Origin: Cupriavidus pauculus
GTDB lineage: Bacteria > Pseudomonadota > Gammaproteobacteria > Burkholderiales > Burkholderiaceae
Assembly: GCF_003854935.1 (NCBI RefSeq)
Contig: NZ_CP033969.1
Coordinates: 2,976,001 to 3,040,000, forward strand
Direction of reading: 5' to 3'
DNA: 64,000 bases
How positions within the stretch are numbered: the stretch's first letter is position 1; every line of letters starts with the position of its first letter. Position numbers and translations under genes: made by a program. The notes under the pieces were generated by a model. It did no database searches. It saw only the letters and a list, made by a program, of their open reading frames with translations, and was not told the DNA's origin. Of the stretch, positions 8,711-17,405 are shown piece after piece.

Positions 8711-9541
8711 GTGACGCCCGATCAGTATTGCCAGGACAAGGCCGCAACCAGCGGCTCCAGCTTTTATTACAGCAGCCTGCTCCTGCCCCCGGAGCGCCGC
8801 CGCGCGCTGACCGCGCTGCAAGCCTGGCGGCTGGAACTCGATGCCATCGTTCACGAGGACCATGACGCCGGCGTGGCGCTGCAACGGCTGGACTGGTGGC
8901 GCGCCGAACTGCGCCGGCTCTACGACGGCACCCCGAACCACCCGGTCAGCCTGGCGCTGCAACCGCACCTGGCCAGCCTGCCGCAGGCCGAGATGACCCA
9001 GGTGCTGGACGGCACGGAGATGGACCTCGCCCAGTCGCGCTATTTCGATGACGCCGCGCTGGGCCGCTATGCGCGGCTGGTGGGCGGCACGGTGGGCCGG
9101 CTGACGGCCCGGCTGCTCGGATTCACCGACGCGCTGACGCTGGACGCCGGCGAGAAACTGGGCCTGTCGCAGATGCGCGTGCGGATCATCCGCGAGGTCG
9201 GCCGCGACGCCCGCCAGGGCCGTATCTATATTCCCGTGGAAACGCTCCAGCGCTTCGAGGTGCCGGCGGCCGACATCATGCAGTCGCGCCATTCGGCGCC
9301 GTTCGTCACGCTGATGCGCGACCAGGCGGCGCAGGCGCGCGCCCTGTACCAGGAGGCGCTGGCCCTGCTGCCCCGCGCCGACCGCCGCGCCCAGCGCGCC
9401 GCGCTGGCGCTGGCCGCCATCCACCACGCGCTGCTCGACGAGATCGAGGCCAGCGACTTCCAGGTGCTGACCCAGCGCATCTCGCTCACGCCCATGCGCA
9501 AGCTCTGGGTGGCATGGAAGACCTGGCTGCGCAACCGCTGA
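8711..9541 (+). CDS. Squalene/phytoene synthase-fold protein, HpnD-like, with degenerate metal motifs
   Basis: A 276-residue all-helical trans-prenyltransferase-fold protein. The framing sequences match presqualene-diphosphate synthases: FYYSSLLLPPERRRALTAL near 18-36, DWWRAEL near 61 and GRIYIP near 170. Both catalytic Asp-rich motifs are altered. Where the family has DDxxD there is DAIVH (residues 44-48), and the second motif, normally NxxRDxxED, reads RIIREVGRD (158-166). Start is GTG with an AGAAAGAGA stretch upstream. No hopanoid or carotenoid gene is adjacent. The family comparison is from memory. The protein may be a non-catalytic relative, as the mitochondrial complex I assembly factor NDUFAF6 is, but that role is inference. 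Confidence 0.75.
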   Translation: MTPDQYCQDKAATSGSSFYYSSLLLPPERRRALTALQAWRLELDAIVHEDHDAGVALQRLDWWRAELRRLYDGTPNHPVSLALQPHLASLPQAEMTQVLDGTEMDLAQSRYFDDAALGRYARLVGGTVGRLTARLLGFTDALTLDAGEKLGLSQMRVRIIREVGRDARQGRIYIPVETLQRFEVPAADIMQSRHSAPFVTLMRDQAAQARALYQEALALLPRADRRAQRAALALAAIHHALLDEIEASDFQVLTQRISLTPMRKLWVAWKTWLRNR

Positions 9542-9573
9542 CCCCCTCCGAAGTACCGACACCCCCCGACGCC

Positions 9574-10836
9574 ATGACCACCGCCACCCCTTCCCTCGGC
9601 CAGTCGATCCTGGACCACGCCGACGCCCTGGCCCGCCATTCCGACATGGAAGGCGGCCTGACCTGCGCGTACCTGACGCCGGCGCACCGCCAGGCCCAGG
9701 CGCTGCTGGCGCGCTGGATGGAAGACGCCGGCATGGCGGTGCGCGTGGACGCCATCGGCAACGTGATTGGCCGCTATGCCGCCGATCCGGCCGAGGCGAA
9801 CCCCAAGGTGCTGATGACCGGCTCGCACTTCGACACGGTGCGCAACGGCGGCCGCTACGACGGCCGGCTGGGCATCCTGCTGCCGATCGCCGTGGTCGGG
9901 GCGCTGCGCGACGCGGGCATCCGGCTGCCGTACCACCTGGACGTGGTGGCCTTTGCCGAGGAAGAAGGGCTGCGCTTTAAGACCAGCTTCCTGGCCAGCA
10001 GCGTGCTGGCGGGCCGCTTCGACCCGGCGCTGCTGGACCGCACGGACGCCGACGGCGTGACGATGCGCGAGGCGCTGGCGGCGGCCGGCTTGCCCGGCGG
10101 CGGCAGCCTGGACGCGCTGCGTGCGGCGGCGGTCGATCCCGCCACGCTGGCCGGCTTTGTCGAGGTCCATATCGAACAGGGGCCGGTGCTGCTCAACCGC
10201 GGCCTGCCGCTGGGCATCGTCACGCAGATCGCCGGCAGCAGCCGGTTCCAGGTGCGGGTGGAGGGGCTGGCCAGCCATGCCGGCACCACGCCGATGGACA
10301 TGCGCCGCGACGCCGCCACGGGCGCGGCCGAGATGATCCTGCTGGTGGAGCAGCGCTGCGCGCAGGTGCCTACGCTGGTGGGGACGGTCGGCCAGTTGCA
10401 GGTGCCCAATGGATCGAGCAACGTGATTCCGGCCGCCTGCGTGTTCTCGATGGATATTCGGGCCGGCGAAGACGGCATCCGCGAGGCCGCCATCGCCGAT
10501 ATCGTGGCCGGCATCGAGCGGATTGCCGCGCGGCGCGGGCTGACGGCCGCCGTGGAACGCGTGACACCGGTCAATAACGCGCCATGCGCGCGCTGGCTGA
10601 TGGATCAGTTCGCGGCGGTGCTGAAGAAACGGGGGGCGCAGGCGTTCGAGCTGCCGTCGGGCGCCGGGCACGACGCCATGATGATGCAGCGGATCACCGA
10701 CGTCGCCATGCTGTTCGTCCGGTGCGGCAACGGCGGCATCAGCCACAATCCGCTGGAGACGATCACGGTGGAAGACGCCCAGCAGGCGGCCGAGGTATTC
10801 GTGGATTTCCTGCGGCACTTCCGGGCGGCGGCCTGA
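9574..10836 (+). CDS. Zn-dependent amidohydrolase, N-carbamoyl-amino-acid hydrolase / allantoate amidohydrolase family (M20)
   Basis: A 420-residue M20 metallohydrolase of the hydantoinase/carbamylase branch. Metal-binding motifs are visible: TGSHFDTVRNGGRYDG, AEEEGLRF, EVHIEQGP and, near the C-terminus, SGAGHDA. The dimerisation motif GLASHAGTTPM is present. Such enzymes hydrolyse N-carbamoyl amino acids, ureidoglycine or allantoate in the cytoplasm; the specific substrate cannot be chosen from sequence alone. An alternative in-frame ATG at 9514 overlaps the previous gene by 28 bases; neither start has a good ribosome binding site, and 9574 gives the usual family length. It ends exactly where the convergent small secreted gene ends. 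Confidence 0.85.
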   Translation: MTTATPSLGQSILDHADALARHSDMEGGLTCAYLTPAHRQAQALLARWMEDAGMAVRVDAIGNVIGRYAADPAEANPKVLMTGSHFDTVRNGGRYDGRLGILLPIAVVGALRDAGIRLPYHLDVVAFAEEEGLRFKTSFLASSVLAGRFDPALLDRTDADGVTMREALAAAGLPGGGSLDALRAAAVDPATLAGFVEVHIEQGPVLLNRGLPLGIVTQIAGSSRFQVRVEGLASHAGTTPMDMRRDAATGAAEMILLVEQRCAQVPTLVGTVGQLQVPNGSSNVIPAACVFSMDIRAGEDGIREAAIADIVAGIERIAARRGLTAAVERVTPVNNAPCARWLMDQFAAVLKKRGAQAFELPSGAGHDAMMMQRITDVAMLFVRCGNGGISHNPLETITVEDAQQAAEVFVDFLRHFRAAA

Positions 10837-11208
10837 TCAGCTGCCCCGGTACATTTCCTTGCCGATGTCGTAGAGGTTCTTGCGCAGCGTCTTGCGCTCG
10901 TCGGGCGACAGGCGCTGGCTGCCGCCGCGCTGGCCCTGGCGCGACGCGCGCTCGGCCATGTCGCGCTCGGTCTCGGCGCGGTCGCCGCGCCGGGGCGGCT
11001 GGCGGTTGCGGTCCGGCGGGGGCGGGTTGCCGCCCTGCCCGCCGGGCGGCTGGCCCTTGGGGTGAAGCAGGTGCGCCATGCCCGCCGACTGGGCGTGCGC
11101 CGAGGCGGGCGCCACGGCCATCAGCAGGGTCATGCCGGCAAGCCAGGCCACGCGCGCGCAGAATGTGCGACGCAGGGTTTGCCCGTGCCGGTTTTGCTTC
11201 ACTTTCAT
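10837..11208 (-). CDS. Small secreted Pro/Gly/Arg-rich protein of unknown function
   Basis: A 123-residue protein with a long basic n-region, a hydrophobic core (VAWLAGMTLLMAVAPASA) and a likely signal-peptidase site near residue 38-40. The mature part begins with a low-complexity stretch rich in Pro, Gly, Gln and Arg (about 50-75), then a charged helical tail ending in ERKTLRKNLYDIGKEMYRGS. No family was recognised. The tail (SPDERKTLRKNL) recalls periplasmic small proteins with an arginine-rich C-terminal helix, but this is only a resemblance. It lies convergent with the amidohydrolase (stop codons adjacent) and divergent from ompR. Confidence 0.65.
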   Translation of the reverse strand: MKVKQNRHGQTLRRTFCARVAWLAGMTLLMAVAPASAHAQSAGMAHLLHPKGQPPGGQGGNPPPPDRNRQPPRRGDRAETERDMAERASRQGQRGGSQRLSPDERKTLRKNLYDIGKEMYRGS

Positions 11209-11481
11209 TGGATAATGGCGGTTTCGACTGTGGCCTCCGGACGGTCCTCATGACCGCGCCGGCAGCGCACCGGCATGTCCCCCAAGGGCGACCGCAAGGG
11301 CGGTGCCAGCGTCGCGGGAAGGCATGCGCGATGCCCGTGGCGACCGTCCGCAAGGCCCCGTGTCATCGGGCCCTGGCAAACGGTTTGCGGAGTGTAAATG
11401 CACAAAAGGTGCACGCCGCCATACCACGGGGTAAAGTATGTAACCTTTTGTTAAGCCATTTTGAGCGAAAGCGATAGTCGC

Positions 11482-11494
11482 TAAGATACCGCCA
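11482..11494 (+). promoter_or_regulatory. Candidate -10 immediately upstream of ompR (possible leaderless start)
   Basis: TAAGAT at 11482-11487 ends seven bases before the A of the ompR ATG, so a transcript from it would begin at or next to the start codon. A weak TTTTGA lies 17 bases upstream. No Shine-Dalgarno sequence precedes the ATG. Confidence 0.35.
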
Positions 11495-12216
11495 TGGAAA
11501 ATACCAGCCACAAGATTCTCGTCGTGGATGACGACCCGCGCCTGCGCGACCTGCTGCGCCGCTATCTCGGCGAGCAGGGCTTCACGGTACTCGTGGCGGA
11601 AAACGCCACGGCCATGAACAAGCTCTGGCTGCGCGAGCGTTTCGACCTGCTGGTGCTGGACCTGATGATGCCCGGCGAAGACGGGCTGTCCATCTGCCGC
11701 CGCCTGCGCGGGGCCAACGACCAGACCCCGATCATCATGCTCACCGCCAAGGGCGAGGACGTGGACCGCATCGTCGGCCTGGAAATGGGCGCCGACGATT
11801 ACCTGCCCAAGCCTTTCAACCCGCGCGAGCTGATCGCGCGCATCCACGCGGTGCTGCGCCGCAAGGGGCCGGCCGAAGTGCCGGGCGCCCCGTCCGAGAC
11901 GCCCGAGACGTTCGCGTTCGGCGATTTCGTGCTGAACCTGGCCACCCGCACGCTGACCAAGAACGACGAGGAAATCACGCTCACCACGGGCGAATTCTCG
12001 GTGCTCAAGGTCTTCGCCCGCCATCCGCGCCAGCCGCTGTCGCGCGAAAAGCTGATGGAAATGGCGCGCGGCCGCGAGTACGAGGTGTTCGACCGCAGCC
12101 TGGACGTGCAGATCTCGCGCCTGCGCAAGCTGATCGAACCCGATCCGAGCAACCCGCGTTTCATCCAGACGGTCTGGGGCCTCGGCTACGTCTTCATCCC
12201 CGATGGCGTGAAGTAA
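11494..12216 (+). CDS. ompR: Two-component response regulator OmpR
   Basis: DNA-binding response regulator of 240 residues. The receiver domain shows the acidic pair D12-D13, phospho-acceptor D56 (LLVLDLMMP), the switch Thr in MLTAKGE and K106 in LPKPFNP. A winged-helix OmpR/PhoB output domain follows, with LTTGEFSVLKVF and the C-terminal hairpin QTVWGLGYVFIPDG. The sensor kinase starts 22 bases downstream, as in ompR-envZ operons. It probably controls outer-membrane porin and osmotic-response genes. The identification is by domain order, strong resemblance to OmpR and the partner gene. Confidence 0.92.
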   Translation: MENTSHKILVVDDDPRLRDLLRRYLGEQGFTVLVAENATAMNKLWLRERFDLLVLDLMMPGEDGLSICRRLRGANDQTPIIMLTAKGEDVDRIVGLEMGADDYLPKPFNPRELIARIHAVLRRKGPAEVPGAPSETPETFAFGDFVLNLATRTLTKNDEEITLTTGEFSVLKVFARHPRQPLSREKLMEMARGREYEVFDRSLDVQISRLRKLIEPDPSNPRFIQTVWGLGYVFIPDGVK

Positions 12217-12238
12217 TTCCGGTCGCACAGGCAGCATC

Positions 12239-13588
12239 GTGGCGACCGCCCTCGGCCGTACCGCAACGCGGTTCTTTGGTTCGCTGTTCTGGCGAACCTT
12301 CATGCTGATCGCCCTTCTGCTGGCGATCTCGCTGGGTATCTGGTTCCAGAGCTACCGGCTCTTCGAACGCGCGCCGCGCGCCCAGCAGATCGCCATGCAG
12401 GTGGTCAGCGTGGTCAAGCTCACCCGCGCCGCCCTGCTTTACTCGGACCCTGCCCGGCGCCGGTTCCTGCTGCTCGACCTCGTGCAGAACGAGGGCATCA
12501 AGGTCTATCCGCGCGAAAAGGACGACGACTTCGCCGCGCCCAAGGCCAACCCGTTCCTGACCCAGCTTGTGCAGCAGGAAATTCGCGGCCGGCTGGGCGA
12601 GGACACGGTGCTGGCCACCACGGTCAACGACATTCCCGGCGTCTGGGTCAGCTTCGAGATCGAGGGCGACGACTACTGGGTGGCCATCAGCCCCGAGCGC
12701 TTCGAGCGCGTGCCGGGCATCCAGTGGCTCTGGTGGAGTATCGCCGCGCTGCTGCTGTCGATCATCGGGGCCGCCTTCATCACGGCCCGCGTCAACTACC
12801 CGCTCAAGCGGCTGGCCAACGCCGCACGGCTGATCGGCTCGGGCGGCGAGGCCCCGCCGCTGCGCGAACAGGGCGCCAGCGAGGTGGCCCAGGCCAACCG
12901 CAGCTTCAACCAGATGGTGCGCGACCTGCGCCAGCTCGACGACGACCGCGTGGTCATGCTGGCCGGCATCTCGCACGACCTGCGCACGCCGCTGACCCGG
13001 CTGCGGCTGGAAACCGAGATGTCCCCGGTGGACAACACCACGCGCGACGCGATGATCGCCGACATCGAGCAGATGGACGCCATCATCGGCCAGTTCCTGA
13101 ACTACGCCCGGCCCGGCCAGGAGGTGGTGGAGCCGGTGGACCTGTCCACGCTGGTCCAGGAATCGGTCGGCGTCTATGCCGCGCATGACGACGTGCGCGT
13201 ACACGTGCGCTCCGACGGCCCGGTCATGGCCGTGGCCAACCGCATGGAAATCCAGCGCATCCTCGACAACCTCGTGGAAAACGCGCGCCGCTATGCCAAG
13301 GACGAGGAAACCGGCATGGCCGACGTGGAGATTTCCACGCGCGTGGAGGACAAGGAGGCCGTGCTGATCGTGGCCGACAACGGCCCCGGCGTGCCCAACG
13401 AGCAGCTGTCGCTGCTGACCCGGCCGTTCTACCGGCTAGACACCGCGCGCAGCGAGGCCAAGGGCGCCGGGCTGGGCATGTCGATCGTCAACCGCATCCT
13501 GCAACGCAACGGCGGCCGGCTGGTGCTGGCCAACCGCCCCGCGCCCCGCACGGGCCTGGTCGTCAGCGCGCGCTTCCGGCGCGCCTGA
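12239..13588 (+). CDS. envZ: Sensor histidine kinase EnvZ
   Basis: Inner-membrane sensor kinase of 449 residues. Two transmembrane helices flank a periplasmic domain (about 22-36 and 165-183), followed by HAMP, then the dimerisation and phosphoacceptor segment with His246 in AGISHDLRTPLTRLRLE. The catalytic domain has the N box (NLVENARRYA), G1 (VADNGPGVP) and G2 (GAGLGMSIV). Start is GTG; the next ATG at 12301 would fall inside the first membrane helix. EnvZ phosphorylates and dephosphorylates OmpR, and co-transcription is expected from the 22-base gap. Confidence 0.92.
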   Translation: MATALGRTATRFFGSLFWRTFMLIALLLAISLGIWFQSYRLFERAPRAQQIAMQVVSVVKLTRAALLYSDPARRRFLLLDLVQNEGIKVYPREKDDDFAAPKANPFLTQLVQQEIRGRLGEDTVLATTVNDIPGVWVSFEIEGDDYWVAISPERFERVPGIQWLWWSIAALLLSIIGAAFITARVNYPLKRLANAARLIGSGGEAPPLREQGASEVAQANRSFNQMVRDLRQLDDDRVVMLAGISHDLRTPLTRLRLETEMSPVDNTTRDAMIADIEQMDAIIGQFLNYARPGQEVVEPVDLSTLVQESVGVYAAHDDVRVHVRSDGPVMAVANRMEIQRILDNLVENARRYAKDEETGMADVEISTRVEDKEAVLIVADNGPGVPNEQLSLLTRPFYRLDTARSEAKGAGLGMSIVNRILQRNGGRLVLANRPAPRTGLVVSARFRRA

Positions 13589-13623
13589 GCGCCAGGTTGC
13601 GCCGCCGCACCACCGGTTGCGCG

Positions 13624-13691
13624 TTGACAGGTTTTCTTCAGCATTTGATAGGCAACTGAAAGGTCGCTGACAGGCGAATGACAGCGTCATT
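13624..13691 (+). promoter_or_regulatory. Candidate promoter and inverted-repeat operator upstream of the MFS carrier
   Basis: TTGACA (13624-13629), a 17-base spacer and GATAGG (13647-13652) form a plausible sigma70 promoter. Just downstream, AATGAC-agc-GTCATT at 13677-13691 is a perfect 6-bp inverted repeat where a repressor could sit in the transcribed leader. About 140 bases separate this from the start codon. Confidence 0.4.
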
Positions 13692-13834
13692 GCGCACACT
13701 TCACGCCATCGACAGGCCGATGCATACCACGGCATCCAATGTCATGGCGCGCCTGCCGCAACCCTGATCCGCCATGGCTCACAACGATCGACAACATGCC
13801 GCCGGGTCCACCGGCGGCTGACCGAGAGACAGCC

Positions 13835-15124
13835 ATGTCCAGCACCCCCACCTCCCAGCACGGTTTCCGGACCGTGTTCCGCGTTGTCAGCGGCAATTTC
13901 CTCGAAATGTACGACTTCATGGTCTACGGCTTCTATGCCGCGGCCATCGCCCGTACGTTCTTCCCGTCCGGCAACGAGTTCGCGTCGCTGATGCTGTCGC
14001 TGGCCACGTTCGGCGCCGGCTTTCTGATGCGGCCGCTGGGCGCGATCGTGCTGGGCGCCTATATCGACCACCACGGCCGCCGCAAGGGGCTGATCGTCAC
14101 GCTGGTGCTGATGGCGCTGGGCACGCTGCTGATCGCGCTGGTGCCCGGCTACGCCACCATCGGCGTGGCCGCGCCGCTGCTGGTGCTGCTGGGACGCCTG
14201 CTGCAGGGCTTCTCGGCCGGCGTGGAGCTGGGCGGCGTGTCGGTCTATCTGGCCGAGATCGCCAGGCCGGGCCAGAAAGGCTTCTACGTGGCGTGGCAGT
14301 CGGCCAGCCAGCAGGTGGCCGTGATCTTCGCGGGCCTGCTGGGCGTGGTGCTGCATGCCACGCTGGCGCCGGCGCAGATGGACGACTGGGGCTGGCGCGT
14401 GCCGTTCCTGATCGGCTGCCTGATCGTGCCGTTCCTGTTCATCATCCGGCGCTCGCTGGAGGAAACCGAGGCGTTCCGCGCGCGCAAGCACCGGCCGTCG
14501 GTGCAGGCGATCTACCGGTCGATGCTCGATAACTGGCGCATCATCGTCGCCGGCTGCCTGCTCGTGGTCATGACCACGGTGTCGTTCTACATGATCACGG
14601 CCTATACGCCGACGTTCGGCAAGACCGTGCTCAAGCTGGACGACGTGGACAACCTGATCGTCACGATCTGCGTGGGCCTGTCGAACTTCATCTGGCTGCC
14701 GCTGATGGGCGCGCTGTCCGACCGCGTGGGCCGCAAGCCGCTGCTGGTGGTCTTCACCGTCGCCACGCTGGTGACAGCGTATCCGGCCGTGTCGTGGCTG
14801 GTGGCCGCGCCGTCGTTCCAGCGCCTGCTGATGGTGGAACTGTGGCTGTCGTTCCTGTACGCCAGCTACAACGGCGCGATGGTCGTGACGCTGGCCGAGG
14901 TCATGCCGCCGGCCGTGCGCACCGCCGGCTTCTCGCTGGCGTACAGCCTGGCCACGGCGCTCTTCGGCGGCTTCACGCCGGCCATCTCGACCTACCTGAT
15001 CCACAGCACCGGCAACAAGGCCGCGCCGGGCCTCTGGCTGATGTTTGCCGCCGCCTGCGGGCTGGTGGCCACGCTGGTGATCTTCCGCGCCCGGCGCGAA
15101 CAGGCGGCGCTGCATCCGGCCTGA
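13835..15124 (+). CDS. MFS transporter, metabolite:H+ symporter (MHS) family, citrate-carrier-like
   Basis: Inner-membrane proton symporter of 429 residues with about 12 hydrophobic helices. The N-terminus ([16 protein letters not shown]) and the loop with the DHHGRRKG motif (about residue 88) are typical of the MHS family that includes citrate, tricarballylate and dicarboxylate carriers. The second-half repeat [11 protein letters not shown] is also visible. The ATG at 13835 follows a GAGAG stretch; an upstream in-frame ATG at 13739 lacks one. Transport of a tricarboxylate is the best guess from resemblance to CitA, but substrate is not proven. It stands alone, so it is probably controlled by the candidate operator upstream. 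Confidence 0.83.
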   Translation: MSSTPTSQHGFRTVFRVVSGNFLEMYDFMVYGFYAAAIARTFFPSGNEFASLMLSLATFGAGFLMRPLGAIVLGAYIDHHGRRKGLIVTLVLMALGTLLIALVPGYATIGVAAPLLVLLGRLLQGFSAGVELGGVSVYLAEIARPGQKGFYVAWQSASQQVAVIFAGLLGVVLHATLAPAQMDDWGWRVPFLIGCLIVPFLFIIRRSLEETEAFRARKHRPSVQAIYRSMLDNWRIIVAGCLLVVMTTVSFYMITAYTPTFGKTVLKLDDVDNLIVTICVGLSNFIWLPLMGALSDRVGRKPLLVVFTVATLVTAYPAVSWLVAAPSFQRLLMVELWLSFLYASYNGAMVVTLAEVMPPAVRTAGFSLAYSLATALFGGFTPAISTYLIHSTGNKAAPGLWLMFAAACGLVATLVIFRARREQAALHPA

Positions 15125-15405
15125 AGATGCGCGCCGCCTTCATGCGGCTGACACGTTCGCGTGGCACACGTAGCGGTTGGTGCCGCAGGCTTGCCCGGCG
15201 GGTGCATGGCATACTTGCGGCTGTCCATTTGTGCAGCGTTCCGGACGCCGCCTATCGGGCCGGTTAAGAAAACCAATTGGCCTTGGCGCGCGGCGGCACG
15301 CATACTCACAGCTTTCGTGCAAATGCGATGGACTTCCCGGCGGCAATGGGAACCACATCGCGCAGTGCAACGCCTCAATCTGTTCAACCGTATCAGGAGA
15401 AGTCA

Positions 15406-15954
15406 ATGAAGACCGTTGGTGACAAGCTCGAAGCCTTCAGCATCGTTGGTGTCAAGCCGGGTTTCAACAACCACGAAGAGAATGGCCAGTCGGCTTTCGA
15501 AGACATCACCGAAAAGTCGTTCGAGGGCAAGTGGAAGATCATCTACTTCTACCCGAAGGACTTCACGTTCGTGTGCCCGACCGAAATCGTGGCATTCGCC
15601 AAGCTGAACAACGACTTCGCCGACCGCGACGCCATCGTGCTGGGCGGCTCGACCGACAACGAATTCGTGAAGCTGGCATGGCGCCGTGAACACAAGGACC
15701 TGAACAAGCTGAACCAGTGGCAGTTCGCCGACGTGACCGGCTCGCTGGTGGACCAGCTTGGCGTGCGTGACAAGGCCGCCGGCGTGGCCCTGCGCGCCAC
15801 CTTCGTCGTCGACCCGGACAACGTGATCCAGCACGTGTCGGTGAACAACCTGAACGTCGGCCGCAGCCCGGACGAAGTGCTGCGTATCCTGGACGGTCTG
15901 CAAACGGACGAACTGTGCCCGTGCAACCGCGCCGTCGGCGGCGCCACGCTGTAA
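15406..15954 (+). CDS. ahpC: Alkyl hydroperoxide reductase subunit C (peroxiredoxin)
   Basis: Cytosolic 2-Cys peroxiredoxin of 182 residues that reduces organic peroxides and H2O2. The peroxidatic Cys is C57 in FTFVCPTE, and the resolving pair is C171/C173 in ELCPCN. This spacing is that of actinobacterial-type AhpC, which is recycled by AhpD rather than by AhpF; the AhpD gene follows. The ribosome binding site is AGGAG, seven bases from the ATG. About 280 bases upstream hold no gene, and no convincing four-part OxyR site was found by eye. A hairpin terminator separates it from ahpD. Confidence 0.95.
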   Translation: MKTVGDKLEAFSIVGVKPGFNNHEENGQSAFEDITEKSFEGKWKIIYFYPKDFTFVCPTEIVAFAKLNNDFADRDAIVLGGSTDNEFVKLAWRREHKDLNKLNQWQFADVTGSLVDQLGVRDKAAGVALRATFVVDPDNVIQHVSVNNLNVGRSPDEVLRILDGLQTDELCPCNRAVGGATL

Positions 15955-16025
15955 TTGGCACTGCCTGCCGGCCCCATCAGGTGCCCGGTACGTCGCATGG
16001 AGGGGCCCGCGGCCCTTCCATGCCG

Positions 16026-16049
16026 AAACCCGCTATGTGCGGGTTTTTT
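16026..16049 (+). terminator. Intrinsic terminator/attenuator between ahpC and ahpD
   Basis: An 8-bp perfect stem (aaacccgc / gcgggttt) with loop tatgt is followed by a T-run ending at 16049. It lies 71 bases after the ahpC stop and 26 before the ahpD start, so some transcripts should end after ahpC. Confidence 0.75.
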
Positions 16050-16074
16050 GAGCCCTCGTCGATAGGAGAAATAA

Positions 16075-16596
16075 ATGGAATTCCTCAGCACGATTAAGAA
16101 TCTGGTTCCCGACTACGCCAAGGACATCCGCCTGAACGTGGATGGCACGATTGCCCGCTCGACGCTGGAAGGCAACGACGCGGTCGGTGTGGCGCTGGCG
16201 GCGGCGTTCGCGGCCAAGAGCAAGGTGATCGTCGACGTGATCCGCAATGCCAACGTGCTGTCGCCCGAGGAAGTGACGGCCGCGCAGACGGCCGCCGCGC
16301 TGATGGGCATGAACAACCTCTGGTACCCGTACGTCGAGATGGCCGAGGACCCGGACCTGGCCAGCCAGCCGGCCGGCCTGCGCATGAACGCCTACGCCAC
16401 CCACGGCGGCGTGGACAAGCGCCGCTTCGAGATGTACGCGCTGGCCGCGTCGATCATCGGCAAGTGCCATTTCTGCGTGAAGTCGCACTACCAGCTGCTC
16501 AAGAACGAGCAGGGCATGAGCGCCCAGCAACTGCGCGACGTGGGCCGCATTGCCGCCGTGATCGGCGCGGCAGCCAACGTCATCGCCGCCGAATAA
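16075..16596 (+). CDS. ahpD: Alkyl hydroperoxidase AhpD
   Basis: Helical thiol reductant of 173 residues that recycles AhpC and has weak peroxidase activity. The CxxC motif is C131/C134 in GKCHFCVKSHYQ, with the proton-relay His138 in place; E119 in the preceding helix fits the relay too. Ribosome binding site AGGAGA precedes the ATG by six bases. It pairs functionally with ahpC but is separated from it by a terminator, which should give more AhpC than AhpD. Confidence 0.95.
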   Translation: MEFLSTIKNLVPDYAKDIRLNVDGTIARSTLEGNDAVGVALAAAFAAKSKVIVDVIRNANVLSPEEVTAAQTAAALMGMNNLWYPYVEMAEDPDLASQPAGLRMNAYATHGGVDKRRFEMYALAASIIGKCHFCVKSHYQLLKNEQGMSAQQLRDVGRIAAVIGAAANVIAAE

Positions 16597-16651
16597 GCGG
16601 CTTCGCGGCCCAACGGGCCGCAAGTACCGCGCGGCACGCCGCAAGGCGGGC

Positions 16652-16690
16652 AAGGCCGGTGGACGCCTGGGAGCGTCCGCCGGCCTTTTT
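16652..16690 (+). terminator. Intrinsic terminator after ahpD
   Basis: Arms of 15 bases (16652-16666 and 16673-16687, one G-T pair) around loop ctggga, followed by a run of T to 16690. Confidence 0.8.
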
Positions 16691-16801
16691 CCTGTCTCGG
16701 TCAATTGGTGTTGTCCGACACGCGAACCAGCGGAACGACCCGGTGCATTTGTGGATGGCGCGGCCTACAATCGACGCAAGGTCACGAACTTCGCTGTCGC
16801 C

Positions 16802-17383
16802 ATGAGCACCTTGCCTTCCCCGAACTCGCCGCGTTTCAGGTTCCGGCTGGCCGCGGTACACGACTGGGGCGATATCGCCGCGGTCACCCAGCAGGCCTAC
16901 GGGCAGTATGAACTGGAGATCATGGAGGATTGCCGGGCGTCGTTCCAGCGCGGCATGCAGTCCGTGCTGGCCGCCAAGGACAATCCCGACATGGAATGGT
17001 GGGTCGCCGAGACCGACCACGGTATCAGCGGCGCCGTGCTGTTCTGCCATCCAGGCGCCACGCTGCCCGCCCTCGACGATTCCACGATCACGCTGACGCA
17101 GCCCGAGGCCCGGCTGCTGTCGGTCAGCCCGCAGGCGCGCGGCCTGGGGCTGGGCAAGCGGCTGATGCAGATCTGCATCCAGCGTGCCCGCGATATCGGC
17201 GCCCAGACGCTGGTCTGCCGCGCGATGCCCGAGATGGACTCCGCCATCAAGCTCTGCGAGCAGATGGGCTTCCAGAAACGCACCGAAGCGGGCTCGCGCC
17301 ACGGCGCCATGGCGCGGCTGATCGACTACGTCTACCCGATCACGGCCGAGGCGCCCGCCGCGCCGTCGCCGGCCGCCCCCTGA
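16802..17383 (+). CDS. GNAT family N-acetyltransferase
   Basis: A 193-residue acetyl-CoA-dependent acyltransferase. Motif A with the pyrophosphate-binding loop is visible as SVSPQARGLGLGKRLM (about residues 113-127), and motif B as SAIKLCEQMGFQKR near 160. The acceptor cannot be predicted. The ATG at 16802 was preferred over an ATG at 16751 because a TACAAT -10-like element (16766-16771) lies between them. The C-terminus is a Pro/Ala-rich tail. It converges on ispF. Confidence 0.8.
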   Translation: MSTLPSPNSPRFRFRLAAVHDWGDIAAVTQQAYGQYELEIMEDCRASFQRGMQSVLAAKDNPDMEWWVAETDHGISGAVLFCHPGATLPALDDSTITLTQPEARLLSVSPQARGLGLGKRLMQICIQRARDIGAQTLVCRAMPEMDSAIKLCEQMGFQKRTEAGSRHGAMARLIDYVYPITAEAPAAPSPAAP

Positions 17384-17405
17384 TCTGCCGGGCGGCCGCC
17401 GGCCG

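Noticed and set aside
15125-15405. OxyR binding site upstream of ahpC
   Set aside because: Only isolated CTAT-like pieces were found, not the four-element spacing.
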